DNA of 14,800 nucleotides, from positions 1-14,800 of the forward strand of contig JAKAWN010000141.1 of NCBI GenBank assembly GCA_021827245.1. The letters run 5' to 3'. Origin of the DNA: Acidobacteriota bacterium. Its GTDB lineage: Bacteria > Acidobacteriota > Terriglobia > UBA7540. Shown one piece after another: positions 7,267 to 14,493 of this stretch. Each line of letters starts with the position of its first letter. Within the stretch, counting starts at the first letter, position 1. The notes under the pieces were generated by a model. That model had not been told where the DNA came from. It did no database searches and saw nothing but the letters and a program-made list of their open reading frames with translations. The position numbers were made by a program, and so were the translations under genes.

Positions 7267-7927
7267 TCAGCAGCAGCGGCAACTCACGCAGATCATCTAT
7301 CCTGAGATCCGGCGGCGCCTCCTCCAGCGTCGGCGCTCCGAATCCATAGTTAACTCCGCAAGTCCAGACACCCGCGTTGCGGCCCGCCAGCACATCAGAA
7401 ACGGAGTCGCCCACCATCATGGTTCTGGAGGCGGGCACCTGTGTTTCGTCCATCAGCCGGTTCAAACCTATTGGATCCGGTTTCTTGTTTTCAAAGCTGT
7501 TGCCGCCGTAAATTTGCAGAAAGTGCTCCGCCAACCCCAAACCTAAAAGCAAATCCCGGCTGAAATGGACCGGCTTGTTGGTCAGGACCGCCATCTTGCG
7601 GTTTCCAAGACTCGCCAGGGCTTCCCTGACTCCGGGATAGGGCACCGTGTGATCCAGCATATGCTCACGATAGTGCTTCAGGAAAATTTCCCTGGCCCGC
7701 TCGATCTCCTCGGGGGCCGCTCCAGCACCCAGCGCGCGGGTGACCAGAACGGTCACACCCTTACCTACATACGATGCAATCAGCTTCGTGCTGCGTGGCT
7801 TGCGGCCGATCTCCTGAAGCATGGCATTGACGCTGTTCGCCAAGTCAAGTTCACTGTCCACCAGCGTCCCGTCAAGGTCGAAAATCAGAAGCTCCATCTG
7901 CTCAAGCGCGGATTTTGGAATGGTCAT
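7253..7927 (-). CDS. gph: HAD family phosphatase, phosphoglycolate phosphatase-like
   Basis: This is a cytosolic HAD-superfamily hydrolase of 224 residues. The four motifs are in place: FDLDGTLVDS with Asp17 (nucleophile) and Asp19, LTNKP with Thr116, Lys149 in KKPDP, and GDSVSD with Asp174 and Asp178. A helical cap lies between motifs I and II (about 25-95), as in subfamily IA. The overall pattern (GTLVDSELDLANSVN, YPGVREALASL, NKPVHFSRDLL, MVGDSVSDVLAGRNAG) is that of Gph, which dephosphorylates 2-phosphoglycolate. Related sugar-phosphate phosphatases share the same motifs, so the substrate is uncertain. An AAGGTGA ribosome binding site lies 7 bases before the ATG at 7927, and galT ends 12 bases upstream. 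Co-transcription with galT could mean a sugar-phosphate substrate instead. Confidence 0.9.
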   Translation of the reverse strand: MTIPKSALEQMELLIFDLDGTLVDSELDLANSVNAMLQEIGRKPRSTKLIASYVGKGVTVLVTRALGAGAAPEEIERAREIFLKHYREHMLDHTVPYPGVREALASLGNRKMAVLTNKPVHFSRDLLLGLGLAEHFLQIYGGNSFENKKPDPIGLNRLMDETQVPASRTMMVGDSVSDVLAGRNAGVWTCGVNYGFGAPTLEEAPPDLRIDDLRELPLLLNGKS

Positions 7928-7939
7928 GACCCAATCACC

Positions 7940-8959
7940 TTACCCCGTGGCCTCATTGGTTACCGCCGCCAGTTCGAGCGCCCGCAGCACAACGGCGGCC
8001 TCCTCCGCGGGAACCGGATTGTAATAAAAAGTCTCGGCATCAAAATGGCCCGTTTCGGCATCGAGCTCGGGATAGACCTCGATGTGCCAGTGGAAATCAT
8101 CCCGAACCGTTTTCCAGCGCTCTTGCTCCGAGCCATATGAGGAAAGATTGGGTTCAGTGTGGAGCACGAGACGCAATTTGTCAGAGATTCTTTGAACGCG
8201 CAGGAGACTGATCTTCAGGAACCTTGCCAGAGATTTAAGTTGCGATTCCGCGGCCATGTCCCGTTCAAACGATGAACTGTGCTGCAACGGCAACACACAA
8301 ATCTCGTAAGGAAATCGCGACGCATAAGGACAGAGGCAGACGTAATCGGAATTATCGTCAACAACGCGCTTGCCCGACTGCCTTTCCTGATGAATAATGT
8401 CGCAAAAAATGCAGCGCTCCTTGCGCTGAAAATGGAACAGGCTCCAGCGAAGCTCTCTTTCAACCAATGTGGGGATCACCGGGATCGCAAGAATCTGCGA
8501 GTGCGCATGCTCCTCGGCCGCGGGCCGAACCCGGCCCTGGTCCTTGAAAAAAGAAACGTAGCGAAAGCGCGCGTCCTGCTTCAGATCGATAATGCGGTCG
8601 CGGCAAATTTCGAGAACACGTGCAATATGATCAGAGGGGAGCTCAGCCAGCGTTTTTCCATGCTGGTTGCTTTCCACTACAATTTCGTGTGCGCCCAAGG
8701 CGTTCATCCGGTCAAACATGCCCTCCGGCTCTCTGTCGAGGCCGCCCTCCACGCGAAACAAGGGTGCCCGGTCATGAAAAACCCGAACATCCCATTGGCC
8801 GCCGGCATCCCTGTGTTCCCGGATCGGCTTAGGCGTAAACCCTTCGTTCCCAGGACAAAACGGGCACAATTCACCTGAATCGAGGGCATCCGGCATTGGC
8901 GGGCGCTGGCCTGTAATCACCCACCTTCCCCGGACAGGATCAAGTCGCAGTAAGGGCAT
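7940..8959 (-). CDS. galT: galactose-1-phosphate uridylyltransferase family protein
   Basis: GalT transfers UMP between UDP-glucose and galactose-1-phosphate in the Leloir pathway. The 339-residue product has the two-HIT-domain layout. A zinc CPFC pair (Cys32, Cys35) follows an N-terminus of the GalT type (DPVRGRWVITGQRP). HEIVVES (91-97) and the active-site region EEHAHSQI (149-156) come next, with His153 as the expected uridylylated residue, and then the second HIT-like motif HWHIEVYP (290-297). The usual HPHGQ is here HAHSQ; the two histidines and the glutamine are kept. A second CxxC (Cys183, Cys186) is also present. An AAGGA ribosome binding site sits 6 bases before the ATG at 8959. It heads a minus-strand run with the phosphatase, HEAT protein and selB. 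galK and galE are not in the window. A related nucleotidyltransferase such as ADP-glucose phosphorylase is possible. Confidence 0.88.
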   Translation of the reverse strand: MPLLRLDPVRGRWVITGQRPPMPDALDSGELCPFCPGNEGFTPKPIREHRDAGGQWDVRVFHDRAPLFRVEGGLDREPEGMFDRMNALGAHEIVVESNQHGKTLAELPSDHIARVLEICRDRIIDLKQDARFRYVSFFKDQGRVRPAAEEHAHSQILAIPVIPTLVERELRWSLFHFQRKERCIFCDIIHQERQSGKRVVDDNSDYVCLCPYASRFPYEICVLPLQHSSSFERDMAAESQLKSLARFLKISLLRVQRISDKLRLVLHTEPNLSSYGSEQERWKTVRDDFHWHIEVYPELDAETGHFDAETFYYNPVPAEEAAVVLRALELAAVTNEATG

Positions 8960-9182
8960 CTATAATCCTTTGTCCATAGCGATCCGTACATTTTACGCCA
9001 GGATATTGGCGCCTGCCTGGAAAATGCGGCTATTCGGCAGCACAGGTGTTATTGATTATTCTAACTCGAACTGGCGGTCTGTGGCGGTCGCTTTCGGCGG
9101 CTGGCGCTGTTTAGCAAACGGGGAGATGTCGAACCGCCCGGTTCAGCGCCGAGGCAGAGAATCGCGGGCAGCATTTCGGGTG
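8960..9182. other. divergent intergenic region between galT and the DUF1015 gene
   Basis: No gene is supported. A short inverted repeat, CGCCA-GGATAT-TGGCG (8996-9011), lies about 40 bases upstream of galT and could be an operator or chance. I could not find a convincing promoter pair for galT. The plus-strand half is rich in GGCGGT repeats (about 9073-9110). Confidence 0.4.
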
Positions 9183-9191
9183 TGGTAAGAT
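9183..9191 (+). promoter_or_regulatory. candidate extended -10 promoter for the DUF1015 gene
   Basis: TGG followed by TAAGAT (9186-9191) makes an extended -10 element. No -35 match is seen at the usual distance. Transcription would begin near 9198, leaving a leader of about 29 bases that contains the AGGGGG ribosome binding site 7 to 8 bases before the ATG at 9227. Confidence 0.35.
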
Positions 9192-9226
9192 AACCGTTTT
9201 CTCCGCCACTCAAGGGGGCTAACCGC

Positions 9227-10558
9227 ATGGCTGACATTTATCCTTTTCGCGCCTTGCATTACAATCCCGCCACGATTCCGGATCTCCAAAAGGTTGTCAC
9301 CCAGCCCTATGACAAGATTTCGGCCGAAATGCGCGCCCGCTACTACGCAGCCAGCCCTTATAATTTTGTGCGGCTCATTCTGAGGCAACCGGCGCCGGGC
9401 AACAGGGAGGACATTTATCGCGAGGCCGCTCGAGAGCTTGGCAACTGGATAAACCAAAAGACGCTGATCGCAGAACCTCAGCCTGCAATTTACCCCTACG
9501 TGCAGGAATTTAGCGTTCCTGGGGAACCCAACAATTGGAAACTGCGGCGAGGCTTCGTCGCGCTTCTCCGGCTTGAAGATTATTCCGCGCGCGTCGTTCA
9601 CCGCCACGAAGAGACGCTTTCAGGCCCCAAGGCAGACCGCATGGAGCTGCTGAAAGCGACGCGATGCAATTTCGGCCAGATCTTCATGCTCTATAGCGAT
9701 CCCAAGGGCGACGTCGAAAGGCTGCTCCGGCAACACACCGAAGCGAAACCCTGGCAACAGGTTATCGACGAATACTCCAGCACGCACACGATGTGGCGAG
9801 TATCCGACTCTCAGACAGTTGAGCAGCTCATCGAAACGATGAAGCCCAAAAAGCTGGTCATCGCCGACGGCCACCACCGTTACGAAACCTCTCTCGCCTA
9901 TTCGCGGATGCGCAATCAGGAGGCGCCGGAAGATCACCGTGCGAACTACATCATGGCGACATTCGTTCGCCTGGAGAGCGATGGCCTGGTAATCCTTCCC
10001 ACGCATCGTGTGGTCCACAATCTGCCCGGATTTGATTGGGAACAACTTTGCTCGCAAGCTGCGCCGTTTTTTGAGGTCAGCAGGCTCGCTTGCTCCGGCT
10101 CAGCGAGCCAGAACGCTCGCATGATTCGCCAAGCCCTGGAGGAATCCGGGCGCGGACGCCCCACGATCGCAGCCTACGCAGGGGCGGAACACTCGGCGCT
10201 ACTCAGCCTGCGCCCGGATGCCGAACTCAGCGCAGCCCTGCCGGAATTCCCCGAATCCATGCGCCGTCTGGATGTTGTCATCCTGCATGGGCTGGTTCTC
10301 GAAAAAGCAATGTCGATTGACCGTCAGGCTGTCCGCGAGCAGAAACACCTGCGTTACGTCAGAGAGCTTGATGAAGCCATCGAAGAAGTCAATTCAAAGC
10401 AGGCACAGGTTGCCTTCCTGATGAATCCGACACCAATCCAGGCCGTCTGCGACAATGCATGGAATGGCCTGGTGCTTCCACAAAAATCGACCGACTTCTA
10501 TCCCAAGCTTCTGTCAGGCTTGACGGTTTACTGGATGGATAATCCTGCTGGCCTGTAG
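9227..10558 (+). CDS. DUF1015 family protein (SerK-like)
   Basis: DUF1015 proteins are widespread, and archaeal relatives (SerK) are ADP-dependent free-serine kinases with a ParB/sulfiredoxin-like fold. For bacterial members the reaction is not settled. The 443-residue product matches the family from end to end: IYPFRALHYNP near the start (4-14), QPYDKIS (26-32), HEETLSGPKADR (127-138) and the most conserved block ADGHHRYETSL (213-223). NPTPIQAV and LPQKSTDFYPKLLSGL lie near the C-terminus. No signal peptide or membrane segment is seen. A strong purine-rich site (AGGGGG) fixes the ATG at 9227. It is a single-gene unit: galT diverges upstream and the STAS gene converges 13 bases beyond its stop. 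Family call secure; the kinase role is only a possibility. Confidence 0.92.
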   Translation: MADIYPFRALHYNPATIPDLQKVVTQPYDKISAEMRARYYAASPYNFVRLILRQPAPGNREDIYREAARELGNWINQKTLIAEPQPAIYPYVQEFSVPGEPNNWKLRRGFVALLRLEDYSARVVHRHEETLSGPKADRMELLKATRCNFGQIFMLYSDPKGDVERLLRQHTEAKPWQQVIDEYSSTHTMWRVSDSQTVEQLIETMKPKKLVIADGHHRYETSLAYSRMRNQEAPEDHRANYIMATFVRLESDGLVILPTHRVVHNLPGFDWEQLCSQAAPFFEVSRLACSGSASQNARMIRQALEESGRGRPTIAAYAGAEHSALLSLRPDAELSAALPEFPESMRRLDVVILHGLVLEKAMSIDRQAVREQKHLRYVRELDEAIEEVNSKQAQVAFLMNPTPIQAVCDNAWNGLVLPQKSTDFYPKLLSGLTVYWMDNPAGL

Positions 10559-10571
10559 CTCAAAGCGGGGC

Positions 10572-10916
10572 CTAGCTGAAGGACTTCAGTGCGTCCGCGA
10601 CGCTTTCGTAAACACCGAAAATCGTCACGAGCTTTGTGATGTTGAGCAGTTCGCCGAATTTCTTGGTGACGTTAGCGAGACGGATCTCGCCTCCGTCGTT
10701 GCGGGCGGAAGTGTACGCAGCCACCAGAGTCCCCAGCCCCGCGCTGTCAATATAACTCACGTCGCCAAGGTCGAGCACCAGGCGTTTCTTCCCTTGCGCC
10801 AGGAGTTCTTTGATCTTACTCCTCAGTTGGTTGCTCTCGTCTCCCAGCGTAACGCGACCTGCCAATGTCAGTACCGTCACTCCATCAGATTCTTTCGCAT
10901 CCATGCGTAGTGCCAT
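10572..10916 (-). CDS. STAS-domain anti-sigma factor antagonist
   Basis: Single-domain STAS proteins of the SpoIIAA/RsbV type bind an anti-sigma kinase and are switched off when it phosphorylates a conserved serine. The 114-residue product is almost entirely one STAS domain. VTVLTLAGRVTLGDES (13-28) is followed by a hydrophobic strand, LVLDLGDVSYIDSAGLGTL (46-64), in which Ser58 of DSAGL is the expected phosphorylation site. The last third, GEIRLANVTKKFGELLNITKL, is also typical. A strong GGAGGG ribosome binding site lies 6 bases before the ATG at 10916. The upstream zinc-ribbon gene ends 92 bases away on the same strand. No partner kinase, phosphatase or sigma factor is in the window, so its pathway (general stress, motility or other) cannot be told. 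Confidence 0.93.
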   Translation of the reverse strand: MALRMDAKESDGVTVLTLAGRVTLGDESNQLRSKIKELLAQGKKRLVLDLGDVSYIDSAGLGTLVAAYTSARNDGGEIRLANVTKKFGELLNITKLVTIFGVYESVADALKSFS

Positions 10917-11008
10917 GTCGTCCCTCCTCAGATTATCAGCTTGGCCTCAGGCCACGGTGAACCAACAGCCCCACGACCCAAGTAACGTGTTTCAAAAATG
11001 ACATAGTC

Positions 11009-11173
11009 TTACTCGAACTCCGAACAGGACATAAAATACCCACAGCGCGGACAAATCATTTTGCAGTGCCTCGATTCAAGGCGTTTTCCACATACCGGGC
11101 AAAACTGATTGGGAAGCTCCCGAGAGTCCGCCCGCTTTTCGGTTTTCGAATCCTTGTCTCGCACAGGACACAT
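11009..11173 (-). CDS. 54-residue double-CxxC zinc-ribbon protein
   Basis: This small ORF is below the usual length cutoff. From the ATG at 11173 it encodes 54 residues. A charged, lysine- and glutamate-rich first 20 residues lead into QFCPVCGKRL (23-32), then HCKMICPRCGYFMSC (36-50), ending SEFE. The CPVCG and CPRCG pairs, about 16 residues apart, form a treble-clef or rubredoxin-like zinc ribbon; Cys37 and Cys50 are extra. I remember similar short proteins ending in a SCSDFY-like tail in soil bacteria, so I think it is a real conserved gene, although its function is unknown. The ribosome binding site is poor, and a GC-rich hairpin (11177-11190) touches the start. The frame is open upstream without a start to a TAA. 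A promoter at 11230-11258 and an upstream terminator make it the head of a two-gene unit with the STAS gene. Confidence 0.7.
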   Translation of the reverse strand: MCPVRDKDSKTEKRADSRELPNQFCPVCGKRLESRHCKMICPRCGYFMSCSEFE

Positions 11174-11176
11174 TCT

Positions 11177-11190
11177 GCAGGCCAGCCTGC
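11177..11190 (-). promoter_or_regulatory. hairpin directly before the zinc-ribbon start codon
   Basis: GCAGGC and GCCTGC are perfect 6-base arms around a two-base centre, ending 3 bases before the ATG at 11173. In RNA it would occupy the place where a ribosome binding site is expected. This may mean low or controlled translation, or that the true start is not this ATG. Confidence 0.35.
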
Positions 11191-11229
11191 GACTACCGCA
11201 ATTTCGCTTCGCTTATTTCTGATGTTCCA

Positions 11230-11258
11230 AGAATAGCGCGTTCAGTCCAATGTGGCAA
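11230..11258 (-). promoter_or_regulatory. candidate promoter for the zinc-ribbon/STAS unit
   Basis: On the minus strand TTGCCA (11258-11253, 5 of 6) and TATTCT (11235-11230, 4 of 6) are spaced by exactly 17 bases. Transcription would begin near 11223, giving a leader of about 50 bases. It lies downstream of the aminotransferase terminator, so the two units are separate. Confidence 0.5.
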
Positions 11259-11264
11259 ACATTC

Positions 11265-11314
11265 GTCTCCGGTCTGAGTCTCAAGAAAGTGGGGCTGAAC
11301 AAGCAGCCGGAGAC
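11265..11314. repeat. long-armed inverted repeat upstream of the zinc-ribbon promoter
   Basis: GTCTCCGG (11265-11272) and CCGGAGAC (11307-11314) are perfect arms with a 34-base loop. The loop contains the short internal inverted pair GGCTG/CAGCC (11293-11297 and 11304-11308, the latter overlapping the right arm). It sits between a terminator and a promoter. An operator or a structural remnant are both possible. Confidence 0.4.
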
Positions 11315-11318
11315 AAAG

Positions 11319-11342
11319 AAAAAAGCTGGCCGGTACACCAGC
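11319..11342 (-). terminator. rho-independent terminator of the aminotransferase gene
   Basis: On the minus strand GCTGGT-GTACCG-GCCAGC forms a six-pair stem (one G-U) followed at once by TTTTTTCTTT. It lies about 90 bases after the aminotransferase stop. A second hairpin nearer the stop (11399-11406 with 11412-11419, ATCACCCG/CGGGTGAT) has no T-run. Confidence 0.7.
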
Positions 11343-11398
11343 CGCAAATAATTTCGCCGGGACAGACCCGAGCATTTCGTGCCCGGCGCCCGAAGAGA

Positions 11399-11419
11399 AT
11401 CACCCGCCATTCGGGTGAT
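11399..11419. repeat. hairpin in the aminotransferase 3' region
   Basis: ATCACCCG and CGGGTGAT are perfect 8-base arms around CCATT. It begins 15 bases beyond the aminotransferase stop. Without a T-run it is more likely an mRNA-stabilising hairpin or an accessory terminator. Confidence 0.5.
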
Positions 11420-11433
11420 CCATGCATCGAGCA

Positions 11434-12657
11434 TCAAGGCCAGTGCCTCTCAAGATAAGCGGAAATCTTGCTCAACGCCTGCTCAAGAATGGCCTCCGGC
11501 GGAAGGAACACGATCCGGATGTGCCTGGTGCCCGGCGCCTGGCCAAACCCTCCGCCGTGCACAACCAGGACTTGCTCCTCGACCAGCAAACCGCGGACGA
11601 AATTCTCGTCGCCTTCAGGGATATCCAGGCGAGGAAAAGCATAAAACGCCCCGTGGGGGCTGACGCAACTGACCCGCCGCGTTTTCCTGCTCCATTCGAC
11701 CACTAGGTCACGCCGCCGCCGCAACTTGTTTACCGTTTCCGGCAAGTGGTCTTGGGGCCCTTCAAGCGCTACCGGAATTGCGTATTGCAGGGGATGATTT
11801 GCAGAAAGCCGCGCCCGAAGCAGCTTGTGGATGCCCTGGACATAAGGCGTAATGACCGCCGGGTCGCCGCTTGCAATCCCCCATGCAACTCTCCACCCTG
11901 GCGCCAGATACTCCTTGGAAAGCCCTCCCAGTGTGACCACGGGAACGTCAGGGGCCAGGCTGGCAATCGAGATATGGGGCTCATTGTCCAGGATGAGCCG
12001 CGCATAGATCTCATCCGCGAAGATAATCAGGTTGTGACGACGCGCAACCTCCACAATGCTTTCAAGTGTAGCCCGCGAGTAGACCGTGCCGGCCGGGTTG
12101 TTGGGATTAATCACAACCAGAGCGCGTGTGCCCTTCGTGACCCGGCTTTCCAACTGCTCGACATCCGGCTGCCAATTGCTGGCTTCATCAAGATTGTAGG
12201 AATTCGGTTGAGCATCGAGTTTCGCCAGGACTGCATCATAGAGCGGATAGTCAGGCAACGGCGTCAGTACGCTTTCCCGGGGCTCCAGGAGCGCAGTCAT
12301 GCAGATATCCACAGCTTCGCTGACGCCTTCAGTGACAAAAACACTCTGGATATTCCGAATTCCCTTTCTCTCCGCCTCCGCGCGAATCGCTTCAAGGGCC
12401 TCTTTTACACCCAACGACGGAGCATAGCCGTTATGGCCGTCCCGCATGGCCCTGGCAGCCGCTTCAATCAGGTGCGGCGGCGTCTGGAAATCAAAGGCCA
12501 CCGGGTCTCCGATATTGAGTGGAAGAATCACCTTCCCCTGGCGGACCAATTCCTCTGCCAGCACGGCAAGGTCGCGGATGGCATAGTGGACATGCTCAAG
12601 CCTTGCCGCAGCGAGAATCTGCTTCAATTGTCGAGTTGTACGTGGCATATCATTCAT
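11434..12657 (-). CDS. PLP-dependent class I/II aminotransferase (alanine-aminotransferase-like)
   Basis: This is a fold-type I, PLP-dependent aminotransferase of 407 residues acting in the cytosol on amino acids. The motifs are in order: LNIGDPVAF (47-55), NGYAPSLGVKEALEAI (76-91), NPNNPAG with Asn187 (184-190), FADEIYARL with Asp215 and Tyr218 (213-221), and GGLSKEYLAPGWRVAW with Lys248 as the Schiff-base lysine and Arg256 (244-259). RHIRIVFL near the end carries the arginine expected to bind the substrate carboxylate. The pattern (PDYPLY, SKEYLAPGWR) is closest to AlaA-type alanine aminotransferases as I know them. Aspartate or aromatic substrates cannot be excluded. The ATG at 12657 is used; an in-frame ATG at 12648 is possible. 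A promoter abuts the start and a terminator lies beyond the stop, so it is a single-gene unit, divergent from the trehalase gene. Confidence 0.93.
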   Translation of the reverse strand: MNDMPRTTRQLKQILAAARLEHVHYAIRDLAVLAEELVRQGKVILPLNIGDPVAFDFQTPPHLIEAAARAMRDGHNGYAPSLGVKEALEAIRAEAERKGIRNIQSVFVTEGVSEAVDICMTALLEPRESVLTPLPDYPLYDAVLAKLDAQPNSYNLDEASNWQPDVEQLESRVTKGTRALVVINPNNPAGTVYSRATLESIVEVARRHNLIIFADEIYARLILDNEPHISIASLAPDVPVVTLGGLSKEYLAPGWRVAWGIASGDPAVITPYVQGIHKLLRARLSANHPLQYAIPVALEGPQDHLPETVNKLRRRRDLVVEWSRKTRRVSCVSPHGAFYAFPRLDIPEGDENFVRGLLVEEQVLVVHGGGFGQAPGTRHIRIVFLPPEAILEQALSKISAYLERHWP

Positions 12658-12668
12658 ATTTCCAAGAA

Positions 12669-12697
12669 ATTTTGACAGAAAGATGGTGCGCGGTCAA
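12669..12697 (-). promoter_or_regulatory. candidate aminotransferase promoter (extended -10)
   Basis: On the minus strand TTGACC (12697-12692, 5 of 6) and CAAAAT (12674-12669, 4 of 6) are spaced by 17 bases, with TGT directly before the -10 box. The expected start (about 12662) leaves only some 5 bases before the ATG at 12657. Confidence 0.5.
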
Positions 12698-12760
12698 CAA
12701 AACCAGCATCCTACTCCTGTTACCCACGGCGGCGGCAACCATCCGCCAGCGAAACGTGGG

Positions 12761-12789
12761 TTGAAGAAGAGAGAGCGCAATAATATAGT
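12761..12789 (+). promoter_or_regulatory. candidate trehalase gene promoter
   Basis: TTGAAG (12761-12766, 4 of 6) and TATAGT (12784-12789, 5 of 6) are spaced by 17 bases. Transcription would begin about 12796, three bases before the ATG at 12799. That argues against an upstream TTG start at 12793. No ribosome binding site is seen close to the ATG. Confidence 0.5.
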
Positions 12790-12798
12790 TTCTTGCCT

Positions 12799-14493
12799 AT
12801 GAGAAAAACACACATAAGCAGGGCCATTGTCGTCTCCATCCTTCTTGCGTGGTGTCTTGTTGTCCTTCCCACGTCGCTCGCCAGTGCAAAGAGCACAACC
12901 ACGGGTTTGGGCCAGATTCTTCGATATATTTCCAACACCTGGAATACCCTTACCCGATCGATGAATGAATGCCGCACCTTTGCAGATCCCATGACCAACG
13001 CTAAATCGGCCCTTTATCTTCCTGCAGATTTTCCGCCTCCCGCCGGCCTGGAGGCTGTGGCATCCAGATGCCAAGTTCAAGTGAAGCATTTGCCGATCGT
13101 CATTAAGAAACTGGGCCAGATAGATGTCAACGCCATTCACCCCCAGGGGCTTCTTTACCTCCCCAACCCCTATGTGGTTCCGGGCGGCATGTTCAACGAG
13201 ATGTACGGCTGGGACAGTTACTTTATCATTCGGGGCCTCCTCGAAAACGGCAGGCTTGATTTAGCGCGCGGCATTGTTGACAACTTCTTCTTCGAAATCG
13301 ATCACTACGGCGAAGTGCTCAATGCCAATCGAACCTATTATCTGACTCGCTCGCAACCCCCCTTTCTGACCTCGATGATCCGCGCCGTCTATGAAGCCGA
13401 AAAGGCCAAGGGGCAAGCGAATAAAGCATGGCTCCAAAATGCCTATCAGCATGCGGTGGAAAACTATCAGTTCTGGACAGAACCTCCGCATCTGGCCGGT
13501 TCAACCGGCCTTTCCCGCTATTATGGGTTTGGCAACGGTCCGGTGCCTGAACTCGGCGCAGACGCGGACGAGTATTACAGGAACGTGGCCATGTATTTCC
13601 TGCTTCATCCGCAGGGCAGCGAGCCTTATCTCGAACAAGTAACCAAAAGCAACAGTTCACACGTGATAGGACCGGTGTTTTCTCTCACCATGAATTCCGG
13701 CGCGGGTCGAAAGCCCTTCGGGAAAAACAAAGAAAAAGTAATTGAAAGGTTCGCACTCACGCGCAGGTTTTACAAAGGCGATCGGAGCATGCGCGAGTCA
13801 GGATTTGACGTCACCTTCCGTTTTGGGCCGTTTGGCGCCAGCACTGAGGACTTTGCAGCAGTCGAACTGAACAGCCTGCTTTACAAAACTGAAGAGGATC
13901 TCGCGTGGATGAGCAATGAACTTGGACACCCGCAAGAGGCGGCAAAATGGCTTGAGGAAGCCGCCGCCCGCCGCCAGAAGGTCAACCAGTACCTGTGGAG
14001 CCCTTCGCTCGGACTCTATTACGATTACGATTTCAAGAACGGGGTCCAGTCCAGATATTCTTATGCGACGACTTTTTACCCCCTCTGGGTAGGACTTGCC
14101 TCAAAGGAACAGGCAAAGGCGGTCGTCGATAATCTGCAAGCTTTCGACCGGCCTGGCGGAATCGTGATGAGCATGGACGACACTGGCGCCCAATGGGATG
14201 CCCCGTATGGTTGGGCTCCGATCCAGCTTATTGCCATCGAGGGTCTGCGGCGTTACGGATACAACGCCGATGCCAACGGCATTTCGCTCCAGTTCCTGTC
14301 CATGGTTCTTGACAGCTTTCGCAGGGACGGAACCATCCACGAGAAGTACAACGTGGACACTCGCTCTGCTGAGACAAACATCCAGATAGGGTATAAGAGA
14401 AACGTCGTTGGCTTTGGATGGACGAACGGAGTCTTCCTGGCGCTCTACCACGCCTTGCCTAAGGCCGCTCAGGAGCAATTGGCGAAGGAGTAG
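12799..14493 (+). CDS. treA: exported alpha,alpha-trehalase (GH37)
   Basis: GH37 trehalases hydrolyse trehalose to two glucose molecules. From the ATG at 12799 the product has 564 residues, close to the E. coli periplasmic enzyme. A Sec signal peptide covers residues 1-30 (basic MRKTHISR, hydrophobic core, cut after LASA). Signature one is PGGMFNEMYGWDSY (128-141) and signature two is QWDAPYGWAP (465-474). The inverting pair is expected to be Asp337 in RESGFDVTFRF (acid) and Glu515 in HEKYNV (base); both are present. The C-terminus (VVGFGWTNGVFL) is also family-typical. A TTG six bases upstream keeps frame, but the predicted promoter starts after it. The enzyme would act outside the cytoplasmic membrane, for scavenging trehalose or recycling leaked trehalose. 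No trehalose synthase or transporter lies next to it. Confidence 0.95.
   Translation: MRKTHISRAIVVSILLAWCLVVLPTSLASAKSTTTGLGQILRYISNTWNTLTRSMNECRTFADPMTNAKSALYLPADFPPPAGLEAVASRCQVQVKHLPIVIKKLGQIDVNAIHPQGLLYLPNPYVVPGGMFNEMYGWDSYFIIRGLLENGRLDLARGIVDNFFFEIDHYGEVLNANRTYYLTRSQPPFLTSMIRAVYEAEKAKGQANKAWLQNAYQHAVENYQFWTEPPHLAGSTGLSRYYGFGNGPVPELGADADEYYRNVAMYFLLHPQGSEPYLEQVTKSNSSHVIGPVFSLTMNSGAGRKPFGKNKEKVIERFALTRRFYKGDRSMRESGFDVTFRFGPFGASTEDFAAVELNSLLYKTEEDLAWMSNELGHPQEAAKWLEEAAARRQKVNQYLWSPSLGLYYDYDFKNGVQSRYSYATTFYPLWVGLASKEQAKAVVDNLQAFDRPGGIVMSMDDTGAQWDAPYGWAPIQLIAIEGLRRYGYNADANGISLQFLSMVLDSFRRDGTIHEKYNVDTRSAETNIQIGYKRNVVGFGWTNGVFLALYHALPKAAQEQLAKE

Noticed and set aside
11746..12675. 309-codon plus-strand frame opposite the aminotransferase
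   Set aside because: The minus strand has all PLP-aminotransferase motifs; this frame has none and no ribosome binding site.
12793..12798. TTG start for the trehalase gene
   Set aside because: The ATG six bases later is the commoner codon, gives a standard signal peptide, and the predicted transcription start lies after the TTG.
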